64,000 nt of DNA from Bombus terrestris. Its lineage: Eukaryota; Arthropoda; Insecta; Hymenoptera; Apidae. Below, piece after piece: positions 23,583 through 35,823 of the stretch. The DNA is taken from assembly GCF_910591885.1 (NCBI RefSeq), contig NC_063271.1, positions 1,481,001 to 1,545,000 of the forward strand. Direction: 5' to 3'. Below the pieces are notes generated by a model. That model saw only the letters and a program-made list of their open reading frames with translations, was not told the DNA's origin and made no database searches. The first letter of the stretch is position 1. Each line of letters opens with the position of its first letter. Position numbers and translations under genes: made by a program.

Positions 23583-26500
23583 GAACGGTACGTGGACGGA
23601 GATCGATGGCGAGCGGTGGTCGTGGAGCAGCGATCGTTCGGTCGAGCGGTCGATAGCTCGAATTCGAGCTTGGCCAGGAAACGAGAGAAAATTTATGATA
23701 AGGACGGGAAGATGGTGCGAGCCGTTCGAGGAGAAGGATGATGACTCCGTCCCACCTGTACGTACACGAACGCGTATCGGTATAACGTGTGCGCGACACG
23801 CGCGCCCGTGCATGCCGGCCCCAGCTGCCATCCATCCCAGCCGCGCTCTAGCGAGGAGAAAGGAACGTACAGGTGCAATCGTTAACTCAATTGAACTTTG
23901 ATAAGTAAAAGTGCGCCAACATACGTGTATGTTTACTGGCGCGAGCGCGACTGTTTTATCGTCGCGTCTTTTATCGCGGTCCGCCTCCGTTCGATTAATT
24001 GGCCTATCCATAAATGGACGCGTCGGTGGTGCCGGACCACCTCGTGTCTCCTGTTTCCATAAATTCACGAGACGGCAATTGCTTTCTTCCTATCTCGCTT
24101 ATCGACCAACGTCGTTTCCTTCGGACTCTTTAAAAATTGTCCTTCGTTTAACGATTATGACGGCTGTTGCTCGCTCGTTCTTAACTCGTTCATTACTCGT
24201 CGGTCGCTCTCGCTTATTACGTATACAGATATACGAAGACGTATTAGCGGACGAGAAGCGTTTCGAAGGTTACGCAAAAGTTTGTCAATGGGAAATTTGA
24301 ACGCGTCTGTAGGACGTTTGTGCGTCATCGCGTTAACGCGCGTCGAAAAACCCGAGTTGGCAGCAAGTTTCCACGATGATCGCTGGCTCGAACAGTGGTT
24401 GGCAACGGCGAATAGAACGAAACGGAATGGAAACGGAAATCCGGGAAGAGAAGTCCGAGAAGAAAGGCCATCCACGCTCGCGTGGGACAACGTGTCATTA
24501 ATTCGAGAAAGCACTCGCGCCGCCTGCACTTGTCCGTCCAGGAAGAAGCACCTGACGGTGAGCCACCACGACACAGGGTGGAATTTCAACAGTCGGAAAC
24601 ATAGCGACGCATAGTGATTTCGAGGGTAGCGCCGACTGGAGGCCCCGTTCGATAGATGATCGATAATGGGACGCAGGTGTTTCTCTCCGACTGGCATCCT
24701 CGCACTCTTCCAACGTATCTTCTACCTTCCTCTTCTCCTCCTTCTTCTCGCCTCTTCCGGTATTCCTTCGTGTCTTCTTTCGTCGTTACCGTCTTTGGAT
24801 TTTCTCTCTTTGCCTTTACAGGGGCAATTTTAAAAGGATGGTTCATTCGCGGCGATCGATCTACGCTTCTAACTAGAGGAATTCGCATATTTCCAAGGAA
24901 TACGCGTTGAATTGCCCATTTCTAGAAATACACGCTACGATCTTTACTATTTGAGCGTGTAAAACACGAGTCTCTAGGTTGCTCTAGTTTGACGTAGAGA
25001 TCTTATGTCCGATTAGGTTGTCCCAGTAGCACCGTCAAAGACGTACAGCGCATAGGATGACCTGACTTCGGTTTTCTAGGCTTCGTGCGACTGGTTCGGA
25101 ATAACAACGATGTTATCGATTTTCGAGAAAAATAAGCTTTTACGAAATTCCGAATATCGACGAATATTCCGTGTAAAAGCAGGCCGTCTCTTTTAGTACG
25201 ATAAAAGTAGTGCAAAGGCAGATACTTGATCGTTACACCGATACTTTAAAGTCGTCTTGGCCGTACGCGATATGCTTCTGCTCTTAATAAGAAATGGTTT
25301 TAACAAGACCGGCAATTCTACCGACGCGTCCACTAGCACGCTCCAAACCAAGTGCCCTCCTTCTTCTTCTCTGTCCTCTCTTTCTTCGTCTATTTCGTGG
25401 ATAGCGCCACAAGAGCGAGTTAACTAGCTAGATAACGAGATCGAGTTCCGGGGTGGATGGAAAGTTAGAGGTTGCTAACGCAGAAGGCGGCGAATCGGAG
25501 GACCGAGCTCGAGTACCGGGCCTATCGATTGTTTCTTTGCTGCCGTATGGTATTGTGCTGTCGCGGCAAGACGAAGAACGAGTGGGATCGTCGGATGGTT
25601 TCTTCGATCGTTCGGCACCGTACACGGCGAGTGTAGCTTCGTGGGGTGGGAGTCGAGGGGTGGTGGCGCTGAAGAAAACGACGGTTGAAAGTCGCCCGGT
25701 TTCTCGTGTGGGACCTTCAGGTGGACGTGAAACTTTTTAGCTCTCCACGGCACTCTCGATGCCGCTCGGGGTGTGCACCTGCTATACACCTGTTGGCCGT
25801 TGGTTGCTCCTGCTGGCTGCCGTGAAACAAATGCGACCGCGGCTCTCTCGCCGCCGCACCGCGCCGACTCCTCTAGCTCGTCCGTTAGAGGGAAAAATCG
25901 CTTTGACCTTCTTCGCCGCCACCTTCTCTCGCCTGTCTCCAAGGAGGCGCCCGCGCCTTCTGCGTGGATCACTCCACGACTCCGCTCCCCTTCCTTCCTG
26001 CCTTCGTTCTCCTTTTTTATTTCCACCGCTTTCAACGTGTTTGGTAAATTCTCGAAAGTTCCTACGGCTCGTGGCGAGCCGAGCAAGCGGGAAATGTCAC
26101 CGAAGCACCTACGTATCGAATCGGTATTAAGCCGGCGCGACGTTGAGAAATGGAGGCAGCGGATAATGCCTATGCGATGCCGAGATTTCTCGATAGAACG
26201 CTCGTAAAACGGAGACTACCGTTGCGAAGCGTAACTAAGCGTCTCCAGCGACGAAAATGAGGGGAAAAAGGAAGGAGAGGACGATTGCGTCGGAAGAAAT
26301 CCCGGCTGCTCCGATTATGTAATTACCCTTGACTTCGTTTTGGTCGGTTCGGTCGATCGGTAGTCTTGTCCCGTTGGTCGGTGCTCGAGCATCGAGCCGA
26401 TCGAGATTAATGTAAAAAACACGAGGAGCCGAGTTAGCGGCACGGTGAACGGAGAGAGGCGGTCGAGACGATCGTAATGGTCGACAGTTTCCGGCCGTGG

Positions 26501-26696
26501 AACATCGCCGCACCCATTCTTAGACCGTTTCCAGCAAAAGCACACGGCTAACAGTCGGCTCAACCGGGATAATTATCGGCAGAGTAGAATCATCAGGTAT
26601 TTCCAAGTGGGAGGAGTACGAGTACGTTTCCAAAGTGAAATCGAATGGAGGCTCGCGAGCGGGAGCATGCCATGACTACGGAGCAGCGAACTAAAG

Positions 26697-26825
26697 AAGA
26701 GGAGCAGTACAAGGAGAAGAAGAAGAAGAAGAAGAAGAAGAAGAAGAAGATGAAGAAGAAGAAGAAGAAGAAGGGAACGAAAAGGAGAAGGAGAAGAGGA
26801 AGGAGCTGGAGGAGGAGGAGGAAGG
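26697..26825. repeat. Polypurine tract with (GAA)n core
   Basis: Almost pure purine on the plus strand, with an AAG/GAA core at about 26711-26773 and GGA units after it. Such mirror-symmetric purine runs can form triplex DNA; ORFs through it translate only into Lys/Glu or Leu/Phe runs. Confidence 0.92.
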
Positions 26826-29206
26826 CCTGATACACTTTTAATACGGGACCAAAGGAGCCCCCTGCACAGCAGGTGCACCGCAGGTGATTCTGCTCGTCCT
26901 TCTCTCGCTGCGCAGGCTTCCTCTCACGACTTCTCGACCGGCCTGCACCCTGCGTACGCGATCTCCCACAGTGGTAGACTCGTCTTTTTTCCGCGAGAAG
27001 CACACACGGCGATCCTTTTTCGAGAGACTTCCTCCTCCTCTTCGACCCTTCTTCCTACGTCTCTTTCTTTCTTTCGTTCTTTCACGAATCGAAAACCAAG
27101 GGTTCGATCGCGACGGTTACGTCGTCGGCCGCTTACATCTCGGACTAACGACTCGCCGTTTTCACGAGGAGTCGATCGCGATAACGAATAAACGGGTGAT
27201 TTCTACCTTTTGCGATAAAAGTATCGCAATCTCCGAGTTGCACTAAACTCTTCGTTCTTTCGCGGACGTTCCTTGCAACTTTCGGATAAGTAAACGTTCT
27301 TAATGCAACGTATCGAGTGTTATGCCGTATAGAAGGTAGGACTAATAACGGAAGAGACTCGTTAGCGCGGCAAACGAAAGGAGGGTTCGAGTGGAACAAG
27401 GTCCCGAAGGAGTTGGCTACGACGAAAGTCGGAGTGTCGACGACGCGTGGGAAAGTCGAGGGGCGCCAACCGTTTTTCGAGAGAGTAGAACGGCGAGACC
27501 AGAGACGCTGGGGGTGGACGCGTAATTGATACGCTTCGCAGGGCCTTGTTTTGAATTTCATTAAGACCCTGACGCCATCTCGGAATCCATTCCGCTTCAC
27601 TGGCTCGTCCACTCGAACGATCAAGAATCCGCTAGCCAGCCACTCTCGTTCTCTCTCTCTCTCTCTCTCTCGATCGATCGAAACAGTCTCACGACCGAAA
27701 AGTGCATCGCTCCTCGAGCTTCCCTACCGGAGGATTAGCTTCCCTGAACGTGTAAAAATCGTATGGGAAAGTTCAGGGTGAAAGAGGATAACCCTCTGAT
27801 AGTTTTTGCGCGTAACCTGCGGAGGTCAGGCGGATTACGTTGCATCCTCGTGAGATTTGCCGACGAGTAATCGTTTGTGACGAAATGTCACGAACTTTGT
27901 CCGTTAAATATCGTTTAAACGGTGCTTTTCGCAATTTTTGGAGATGTACGCGTCCGGAGAATAAGCTTTCGTGCGTCGATAAAAATAAAACTTGCGCATT
28001 TTTGCAGTTACGTATAATACTAAAATATAGGAACAGAATTAGAATACAAAAAGTTATATCGGGCAGGAAGTTACATTTTTGCTAAAGGTGTCGTTCAAAG
28101 TTCGTACTCTTCGAAACAAGGATCGGACATCTCTGTTAAATACTAATAAATAAATGTCACGTTTGCGTCGATGGAGTGTGCTAGCAGAGTACCATAAAGG
28201 ATTTCATTTGTACGTATCCAACCATATAAGTACGACCATACCGCTGAAAGGATTAATGAAGTTGCAAAGCAATGGAAAAGAATGAAAAAGAAGTGGAAAA
28301 AGTCATCGATATTTCAGCGGAACGATGCCTGGCGATCTCCGTAAGGAAAGCTCGGATCGAATCTCCCTTATTCCGGTCGCGCCACCGACGCAAATGGGCA
28401 TCGACCGGTCCGCAAAAAGACAGTGACGTTACGGGTTGTCGAGAAGCAGGCGCGTGCTGCTCGCGTCCGTCAAATTACTAAGCTTTTCTTTCGCCAGCAG
28501 CGAATTCGTCGCCCCGACGAACACACTGGGCATGTGCACTCGTGAAAAATGTCGGTTGCACGCGAATCGTGCGACGCGGCTCATTGTCCGACTCTGGCTC
28601 ACCTGCTGCCCTGCCGATGAAGAAATTCTGACAAAGAACCTCACAGGTGCCATTCGTTTTTCTCGCAATGTTACCGAGGTGCCTAAAGCATACAATTTTA
28701 TAACTCGCCGGCCGCCGCGTTGCGCAACGATCGACCGGCGAAAAAAGTGTCAAACTCTCTTTCTCCGCCTTTCCCGAGTATCGCCCAGAGATGCGCGCAG
28801 GATTCTGCGTCGGGGCCGCTAAAAGTCTGGCACGGTGGAACGATGCGAGGGATGTCGATCGTCTAGCGGTCGCTATCTCCGAGATGAACGCCGTCTCCGA
28901 GACGCAATATCCCCACGAGTAATTGCGTATTTAACGAGGAATGAAGCACCGATCGCGGGCCGCGCGTGTCGGTTAATTACAGACAGGGTCGATGCCGAAA
29001 GGAACGGAGGCTGGTGTGGCGTCGGTAGAGAGCTCGGAAAAGGCGAAACACGCGTGTCACAAGCGTGCAAGGTGCACGCTGTTCGCGTTCGATGCGTCTT
29101 GCATAGCCAACGGACCCCCATAAAAGAGCAGCGCAGCTGTGTTTTTTTTCGAAAAAATCCGAGCCGTGTGTGCGGGGGCATGCGGTCGATTCGAGAAGAC
29201 AGTCGC
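26826..29206. other. Gene-free stretch between two purine tracts
   Basis: No supported gene. A short CT repeat lies at 27650-27671. The remaining ORFs are short or overlapping and unrecognised. Confidence 0.45.
27650..27671. repeat. (CT)n repeat
   Basis: About ten tandem CT units, running into CGATCGATCG. Confidence 0.9.
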
Positions 29207-29335
29207 GAAGAAAGAAGAAGGAGGAAGTGGAGAAGAGGAGAAGAAGAGAAGAAGAGAAGTAGAAGGAGAAGAAGAAGAAGAAGAAGAAGAAGAAACAGAA
29301 GCGCGGAAGGAGACCGAGGCAGGGAGAGAGGCAGA
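29207..29335. repeat. Second polypurine tract, (GAA)n core
   Basis: Purine-rich on the same strand as the tract 2.5 kb upstream, with a GAA core at about 29264-29294. Low-complexity ORFs on both strands cross it. Confidence 0.9.
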
Positions 29336-32300
29336 GGCGATGGAAAAAGAAACGAGCTGTCGCGAGCAGAGGGTTGAAGAACGGGTTGAAGAAGTGGAAA
29401 AAGAAGGACGAGAAGAAGCGATGCAACAGGCCGAGGGTACCGGCGGCGGAGGTGAAGGAGGATAGCGAAGGGGCAAGGTGCTGCCAAGGTGGCGGTTAGG
29501 GCAGCTGATCTTCGAATAGCAGCAGGTGAATGCGAAGAAGCTCGCGCTCGTAGAACGAGCGAGACAACCGAGATGGTAGTTGCGGTAGATGCGCCGCTGG
29601 CTGTGGAGGAGGAAGAGGTAGAATCCACGCGTGCATAAAAGGTGTTTCGTTATTGTTACCAAGCGCGCGCGCTACCCGGCTCCTTTCGATTTATTAATCT
29701 TGTTCTCGTGGCAACGAAGTTTCTCAACGCCCAGACCGATCGAATCAACCTCCGACGTATCCTGTCTGCCGTCCTCGACTCGTCTATTCGTAATGTCAAG
29801 CCGCCAGAAATTCGTCGTTCGTTTAAAATATATCGTAGTAGAATTTCGTTCGTTCGAATCGAGAGACGAGTAGTTTGTGTAATAGTTCGCCGTTTCCGTC
29901 ATTCGTGCTCTTCTCGATTATGCAGTCACGATAAAACGAACGACCACGTTCGGATAAATACATTCGCAAGATAGGAGTTAATTTAATCAGAAATTTCGAG
30001 TAAAATTTCGTTCGAACGAATCAAGTAGCACTGTATCGCATTTTAATCTACTCGCCATGCCTGTTACCTATCCACGCGTCGATTATTGGCAACGGAACCG
30101 GTCATAGGCTACGTTTTCAAATCGCCGGCGGTAAAAAATCTCATCGAGAAATCGACAGATACGAATTACCGATCGCTATCTAAAAATAGTGTCCGATTCT
30201 TGCAGCGTGGATCCCGTTAGCGCCGCGCATGGAGAAACACGCGTTTCGAGCGAATCGCTGATGAATTTATGACCGGTTCCGCGGCGCGAAAAGGCTCTCG
30301 ATGCGCGTGCACGTACTCGATCAACGACATTCTTTCCCATGCCGAGTCTTCCGTAGACGATGCGAAGGACGAAGCCACGTCGTCGAGGGTACACCGATGC
30401 CTGCTGCTTCTCGAAACCTTTTTCCCCTGATTGCGGTTTTCAGGCTGAACCATCGTTCGAAACTTATCCGTTACGTAATTCCGCGCGTCGAGCATCAACT
30501 ACGTGCTTTTTTAACGGAATTACGTGGTAGGTACGTATTTCACCATGTCGCTACTTTCCTCTTTACACGATTGACATTCTTCGACGCGATATTCAACCTT
30601 CACCTTCGACCAGATATTCTTCTCTTTCGTTTGTCAATTTGTTTCTGAATAACGACAGAAAAATCCATTCATTCTATCGATCATGATCAATTCTGATATA
30701 GACGATATTTGTATCATTATATGTTAATCTTAATTTATTTCTATACAAGTTTGCGATTAAATGTAGCGTGAATGATAAAAGTTGGAAGCTTGCTTCGCGT
30801 TTACTTAGAAATTACTACTACTAATTAGGAATTGCGCTTACCAGAAGATATTCGCAGCCGTTTAACCACGGTGAGCAAAGGATTCGTTGCGGAAGTTTAG
30901 TCGTATCAGCTTCACGGTAGAAGTCAAAGGACCGGAAAAGTAACCTCTTGGAAGTACCCGCGATCGGTGATCGTCGTTTCCTTGCGGTCACTTAGTACCG
31001 AGCAAGAGTAGCTCGCATCTTGGCGCTCCTTCTCCTCTTCTTCTCTATTTAGCGGAAGACGAGAGGGACGACGAACATCGTGCGTAAGACCGTGTAACTT
31101 CCTTGCGAACGCTCGTTCCCATGTCCTCGACCGTTTATGGGGCTTTCCGTTGTCGCCGCTTCCCATGGACTTCCTAAACATTGACTTCCTCGAAGGAGCC
31201 AGCAAGAAGCAGATGGCCTATTAATTCGACGACCACGAAGGAGAACCCACCACCTTCGTGCACCCTCTGCGGCACAACTTGCGTCCAGGGAACACCACTG
31301 GCCTTCTTCCCACAAGTGCGTCGTGCACTTGTTCCGTGGCGTGTTCGACCGTTAAGTTTCACAGATTCCTCGGCCACCTTGCGCCCGCACTTCCTTCCCA
31401 ACGGCCAGTCCAACTCTCTTCCTCCACACCTTTTCAACTTTTCCATGGAACTTGACGGTACAACCGTTACGAACGAACATATTTTAGTTGCAACTGGCTA
31501 ACCTCCGTCTTGGCGTATATCGTTTTCACGTATCTTTCGGTACCTTCGCTATTTTCGTTATTAGTCGAACGAATGAGAAATTCGAAAGATTTCGGCTGGT
31601 CTCAATTCGATTCAGCCAGCCGGAAGACGAGAATTCCACCGGATGGCTCCGACGAGCGTAGCGCGTTTCTTTGCACTTTCTCGTAACATCACGGCCGCAG
31701 GGAAAAAGTCGAGAGTTCGGGGTGAAAACTATCAATATACGATAACTTCGGTGAAATTCCTGCGAAAGGTTAAGTCGAGAGAGCGATCCGTCGTCGCGTG
31801 TGTTCGCGATCGGTGAAATCGTCGGGCGCCTCGAGTAGCTAGCTTACGCAATCGAGCTACTGTTATGCAATTAATCTTCGTTGTGCAGTTCATGATTTCT
31901 GACGTGGCCACGTGAACGGTCGTGACACCGTAATTTGTCACCATTAACAGGCACCAACCAATTCCTATCTTCGAAAGATCGATTTTCCACATCGTGGTTC
32001 CGAACTTAACCTAAATTCCGGCGTGAAGAGAAGCCGACCGACTCTGTATTTTTAGCAAGACTGGAAAAAATGACCCGTGGACGCAAGATCCGAGATCAGA
32101 TCTTTAACTACCTGGCGCCAATATGTTTCTGCCCGACGAAGAACCTCCGTGGCCACGGCTGACGTTGTCCCCGGCTATTCTGCGGTTGATGGAAGGTCTG
32201 GATGAACTGGTGGAACGAAATAATGCGATAGGTAGGGATCGTGGAGGGTGAAAAGGGATCGCGAGACAACAAGATAACCGAGTAAGAGGACGGAGGAAAG

Positions 32301-33575
32301 AAACGAGAAGGATGAAAGAAGGACGGAGATGAAGAGGACGAGAGAGGAAAGTGGCGTTAGAAGGTTACGCGATGGCATCTATGAGGACTCCTGTTTTCAG
32401 CGTGACTGGTAAAGGACTCGGATCCTTGGGCCGGCCTTTGACGATAGGCGACCAGCAAGATCGCATTTACACGTGTACACCGATCTTCTACCGGTATTGT
32501 TTTGACGTACAATTACGCTTACTTCTGCTTCTTCTATCTAATAGACGGTCGTATCTAATTGCACCGTCAACGGTACGTTACGTTATAAGAGACTGAGAGA
32601 GAAATATGTAGATACCGCGAGTATCGATCCACGAAACAGACAGATCAAATTATCTAGCAGTTTGGAATTCGTAGACATAACTGTCCGCGAAAAGATAGCA
32701 ACGCTCCAGCAATTTCTTGGACAATTGTACCATTTCCCGTTATATCACTTGCGCAATTATATTACTTGCTATTGTTTTCTTATTATTTTACGATATTATT
32801 ATCACTCTTATTAAGATCATCGGACTTTAGTAGGGTGGAGAGACTGAGACAGAAATATGCTATGGGGAAGACCGCTATCTAATATTTATGAAAGTTAATC
32901 CCAACGATAGATGAGACCTACGAAACGAAAACAAGTCAGTTTATTCCGAGAAAGTATCAGATAAACGCCATTATATCATAACACGTCTGAGAGACTCGGT
33001 CAGTCGCACGACGATACCTACTCACGAAGGGTTAAACGATTCGATAATGATAATTATATACGACGCTTTGGCGTGGCTGTTCGTCAAAGCGTTAGAAAGG
33101 CTTCTTACGGAAATCGGACGTACGCGTGCAAAGAAAGTCGTAGCTGGAAGCAATTGGGAAAATTTCCATGGATGAAAGTCGACCACGAATGGACGGGTCA
33201 GGTGGGCTGGTTATCTCCGTTGTATCTAGTCAATCGTTCGTGGCAGATGGTAACGACGAACAAATTCGGATATACGCGTTCGCCGCGTAATTATTGGTCG
33301 CGGTAGATGTCAGATAAGATACACAATCGAATTATTAATGAAACGGCGCCCGCGCAAGAGAAATCGGCCGGAAAAGGGAAAAAAAAGGCAGGCAGGCGGT
33401 GGAACTTGTTACATCATCGCGCTTCCTTGACCCTGGACCCGAAACTCGTCTCGCGATACTTTTGTATCATTCCAATAAACTGGTTATGCGTCCAGCTCGA
33501 GGATCGCCATTACGTCAGTGAGCAAAAGATAGCGAAAGGAAGTTTGCTGAAAACGTACCTTTGCAATTCGAATAT

Positions 33576-33598
33576 TCGACTTTGTTCGACAAAGTCGA
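33576..33598. repeat. Perfect 10 bp inverted repeat with 3-base loop
   Basis: TCGACTTTGT (33576-33585) and ACAAAGTCGA (33589-33598) are exact reverse complements around the loop TCG. It is too short for a microRNA precursor. Confidence 0.85.
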
Positions 33599-35140
33599 TA
33601 TTTCTTTCCAAGTTACTGACATCAGCATACGATGTCCATCGTATTTGAACGAAATTTTAATTAGCGTCCGATCGGATCGAAAAGTATGTAACCAGGTGGA
33701 GAGGAGAATGAGCGGACTCTTATTCCATAGTCCGTATAAGCAAAGTTCTAGCGTACATGTACTAATAAAATCTAAGGACACAGATACGTAGTAAGACCAG
33801 GACACTGGCGTGAGCGTATGTTTCCGCGGCAACTCGGCGGAAAGAGCGTGAAAAGGAGATCCGAGATGGAAACTGGTTGGCGTGTGCACAATGGCGGGCA
33901 GGGTTACGTAGGCGCCCTTGGGATCCCTATTCAGGGTCAGTCTCGTCGAATAGGAGCTCGAAAAGGATACGATGGGTTCGGTATCGTGATGTCCGCGTGC
34001 ACCCACGCGAGACACAGGGAATCTTCGTGAAAAAAAGGGACGGAATAACGGTAAGGGAAAGGTGACGCGTAGTAACCGCCTTTATTCCGTCTCCGTCTAT
34101 TTTCATTTACGAGAATTTAATTTATCGTCGAAGAAGCGACGTTTATTACGTCGGACATAAATTTTTAATCGATCGATGTTCTTATCGATGAGACAATTTG
34201 AGAAGCTCGGGGCGGGCAAATTAAATTACTGGCTGGTAACAGGAGGCAACGTGGCGAAAACACTCGACGATGGTATCGCGACGTGAACTTCGCGAAGAGA
34301 GATGGAAGTAGAAGAAGAAGAACGGCTGTACATTATGGATGCGCATGATAAACGGCCGTTCTACTATCGTTATTTATTTGACCGATACCGGGCAAACTGC
34401 GAATTAAACGACCAACTGCTCGACGCGGTTGCGGGAGTAGCGGTAATTGAGATAAACCGGCCGCTCTTTGTATCTATAGTATACAACTATCACCGCGCAT
34501 ACTCCGTTCCAACTTTATCGCAAGAATTCTAGACACGAACGTCGCCGATAAAAAGCTAGCAACAAGTTGAGAAAATGGCGTAACGGGACGAAATTGTTGC
34601 TGACCGCGATATAAAAAAGTTATAGGGGTATCAAAGTCACGAGCTCTGTCAAAAAATCAAGGCGAGAGATTCGCTATGCCTTTCTCCTTCCTTCTAACGT
34701 TCTTCGTTGGCGAGACAACGTTAGCGCGCTTCCTTTGTTCGTAAGACCAACGATCCAAACGAAATGGCAATAGAATAACGACGTATCAGTCGATAAGTAA
34801 GAACCAATGGGAACAACAGAAACGACAAAGTTGGCTACTAAAAAAGGTAATGACGTGGTCCACGATGACATCGATAACGAAGACGTAAGTTTCATGACTT
34901 GCCCCTATTTTTCGGTCGGCATACATGCTCGTCCACCTGTTGCTCCCTCCTCTCGAACATGAACGTGCAGACCCGTTTCCTAGAGGTACCGCGCGTGTCC
35001 TGGGTCGAAGAGTGAACGTGGAGGATCACGAGCCGCTTTCGAGCGGCAACCGTCGCTCGATCGTCTAGTTCGGAGGAACAAGGAGGGGAGAAGCTGTTGA
35101 AGAGAAACGACGGAGAAAGGATCTCGAGAGGAAGGAGACA

Positions 35141-35193
35141 AGCAAGCCGCCCCCAGCAGAGCATGCAGCCTCCGCGGATCGTCCTGTCCCACG
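35141..35193. repeat. Copy 1 of a 53 bp dispersed repeat
   Basis: About 47 of 53 positions match a copy 630 bp downstream. The conserved core is GCCGCCCCCAGCAGAGC followed by CCTGTCCCACG. On the minus strand both copies read GQDxPRRLxALLGAA in one frame. Confidence 0.8.
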
Positions 35194-35770
35194 TCTGGCT
35201 ACGCTTTGCTCGGATCGAGTTCCTTTTTTAATTTCTCATCTCGTATCTTCAGATCGTAACACCGAGCTCCGATGGGTTTCAAGTAACGCCACTACATTTG
35301 CCAACGGAGAGAGGCTGCAAATTGTTAAAACAGGTTAGAGTGAAATTTGTCATTATTTTATATTTTATCGTTACATATCGTTTTTATATTTTACTCTTAG
35401 AGGTAATCGAGGCGTGCGATCGGAGAAATAAAATCGTAGACGATAGTCTTGCCGATAAATATCTATCAAGGTAGCACAACCGAGTGGAAGAAGAGGAAAA
35501 GTTTAAACAGATGTTAAAGTAGAAATGAAATAACTTTGAAGAAGTTCGTGGTTATCCCAGACATTGCGGAGTATATCGTCGAAAGCGAGGCAGACGCGTC
35601 CTGGCTCCTTAAATCAATCATTTTGTGGGCGTTTCAAGAGTACAGCGTGCTTTCGTTGCTCCATTCGGAGCAAAGTGGTCGGAGGGAAAAAAGAAACGCA
35701 AGTGGGACAAGATGGAACGGGAGAGAGCGAGAAATAAAAAGGGAACGCGAGGAGAAAAAAGTGAAGAAGC

Positions 35771-35823
35771 AAGAAGCCGCCCCCAGCAGAGCGCGCAGCC
35801 TCCGTGGCTGGTCCTGTCCCACG
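35771..35823. repeat. Copy 2 of the 53 bp dispersed repeat
   Basis: Partner of the copy at 35141, in the same orientation. Nearby, AACGCAAGTGGGACAAG (35695-35711) recurs exactly at 38774-38790, so a wider repeat family is possible. Confidence 0.8.

Larger units (their letters stand above)
17608..26696. other. Atg5 upstream region and start of a long gene-free stretch
   Basis: The first 130 bp should hold the Atg5 promoter and include an imperfect inverted repeat (17625-17636 with 17677-17689). Beyond it, sequence grows more CpG-rich. Many ORFs occur, some over 150 codons (for example 22911-23741), but they overlap on several frames and both strands and show no family features. The entries within are a 28 bp palindrome at 21127 and an ACG repeat at 23548. 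Confidence 0.45.

Noticed and set aside
22911..23741. 276-codon ORF
   Set aside because: Crosses an ACG microsatellite, has long ORFs on the opposite strand, and shows no domain or conserved motif; it fits chance in CpG-rich DNA.
28873..29628. 251-codon minus-strand ORF rich in Leu/Ser
   Set aside because: It is the translation of the (GAA)n purine tract; three frames are open through the same low-complexity DNA.
34302..34532. 76-residue ORF with protein-like composition (YRYLFDRYRANCELNDQLL)
   Set aside because: Attractive composition but no splice partners, no recognised family and no regulatory context; left out for lack of support.
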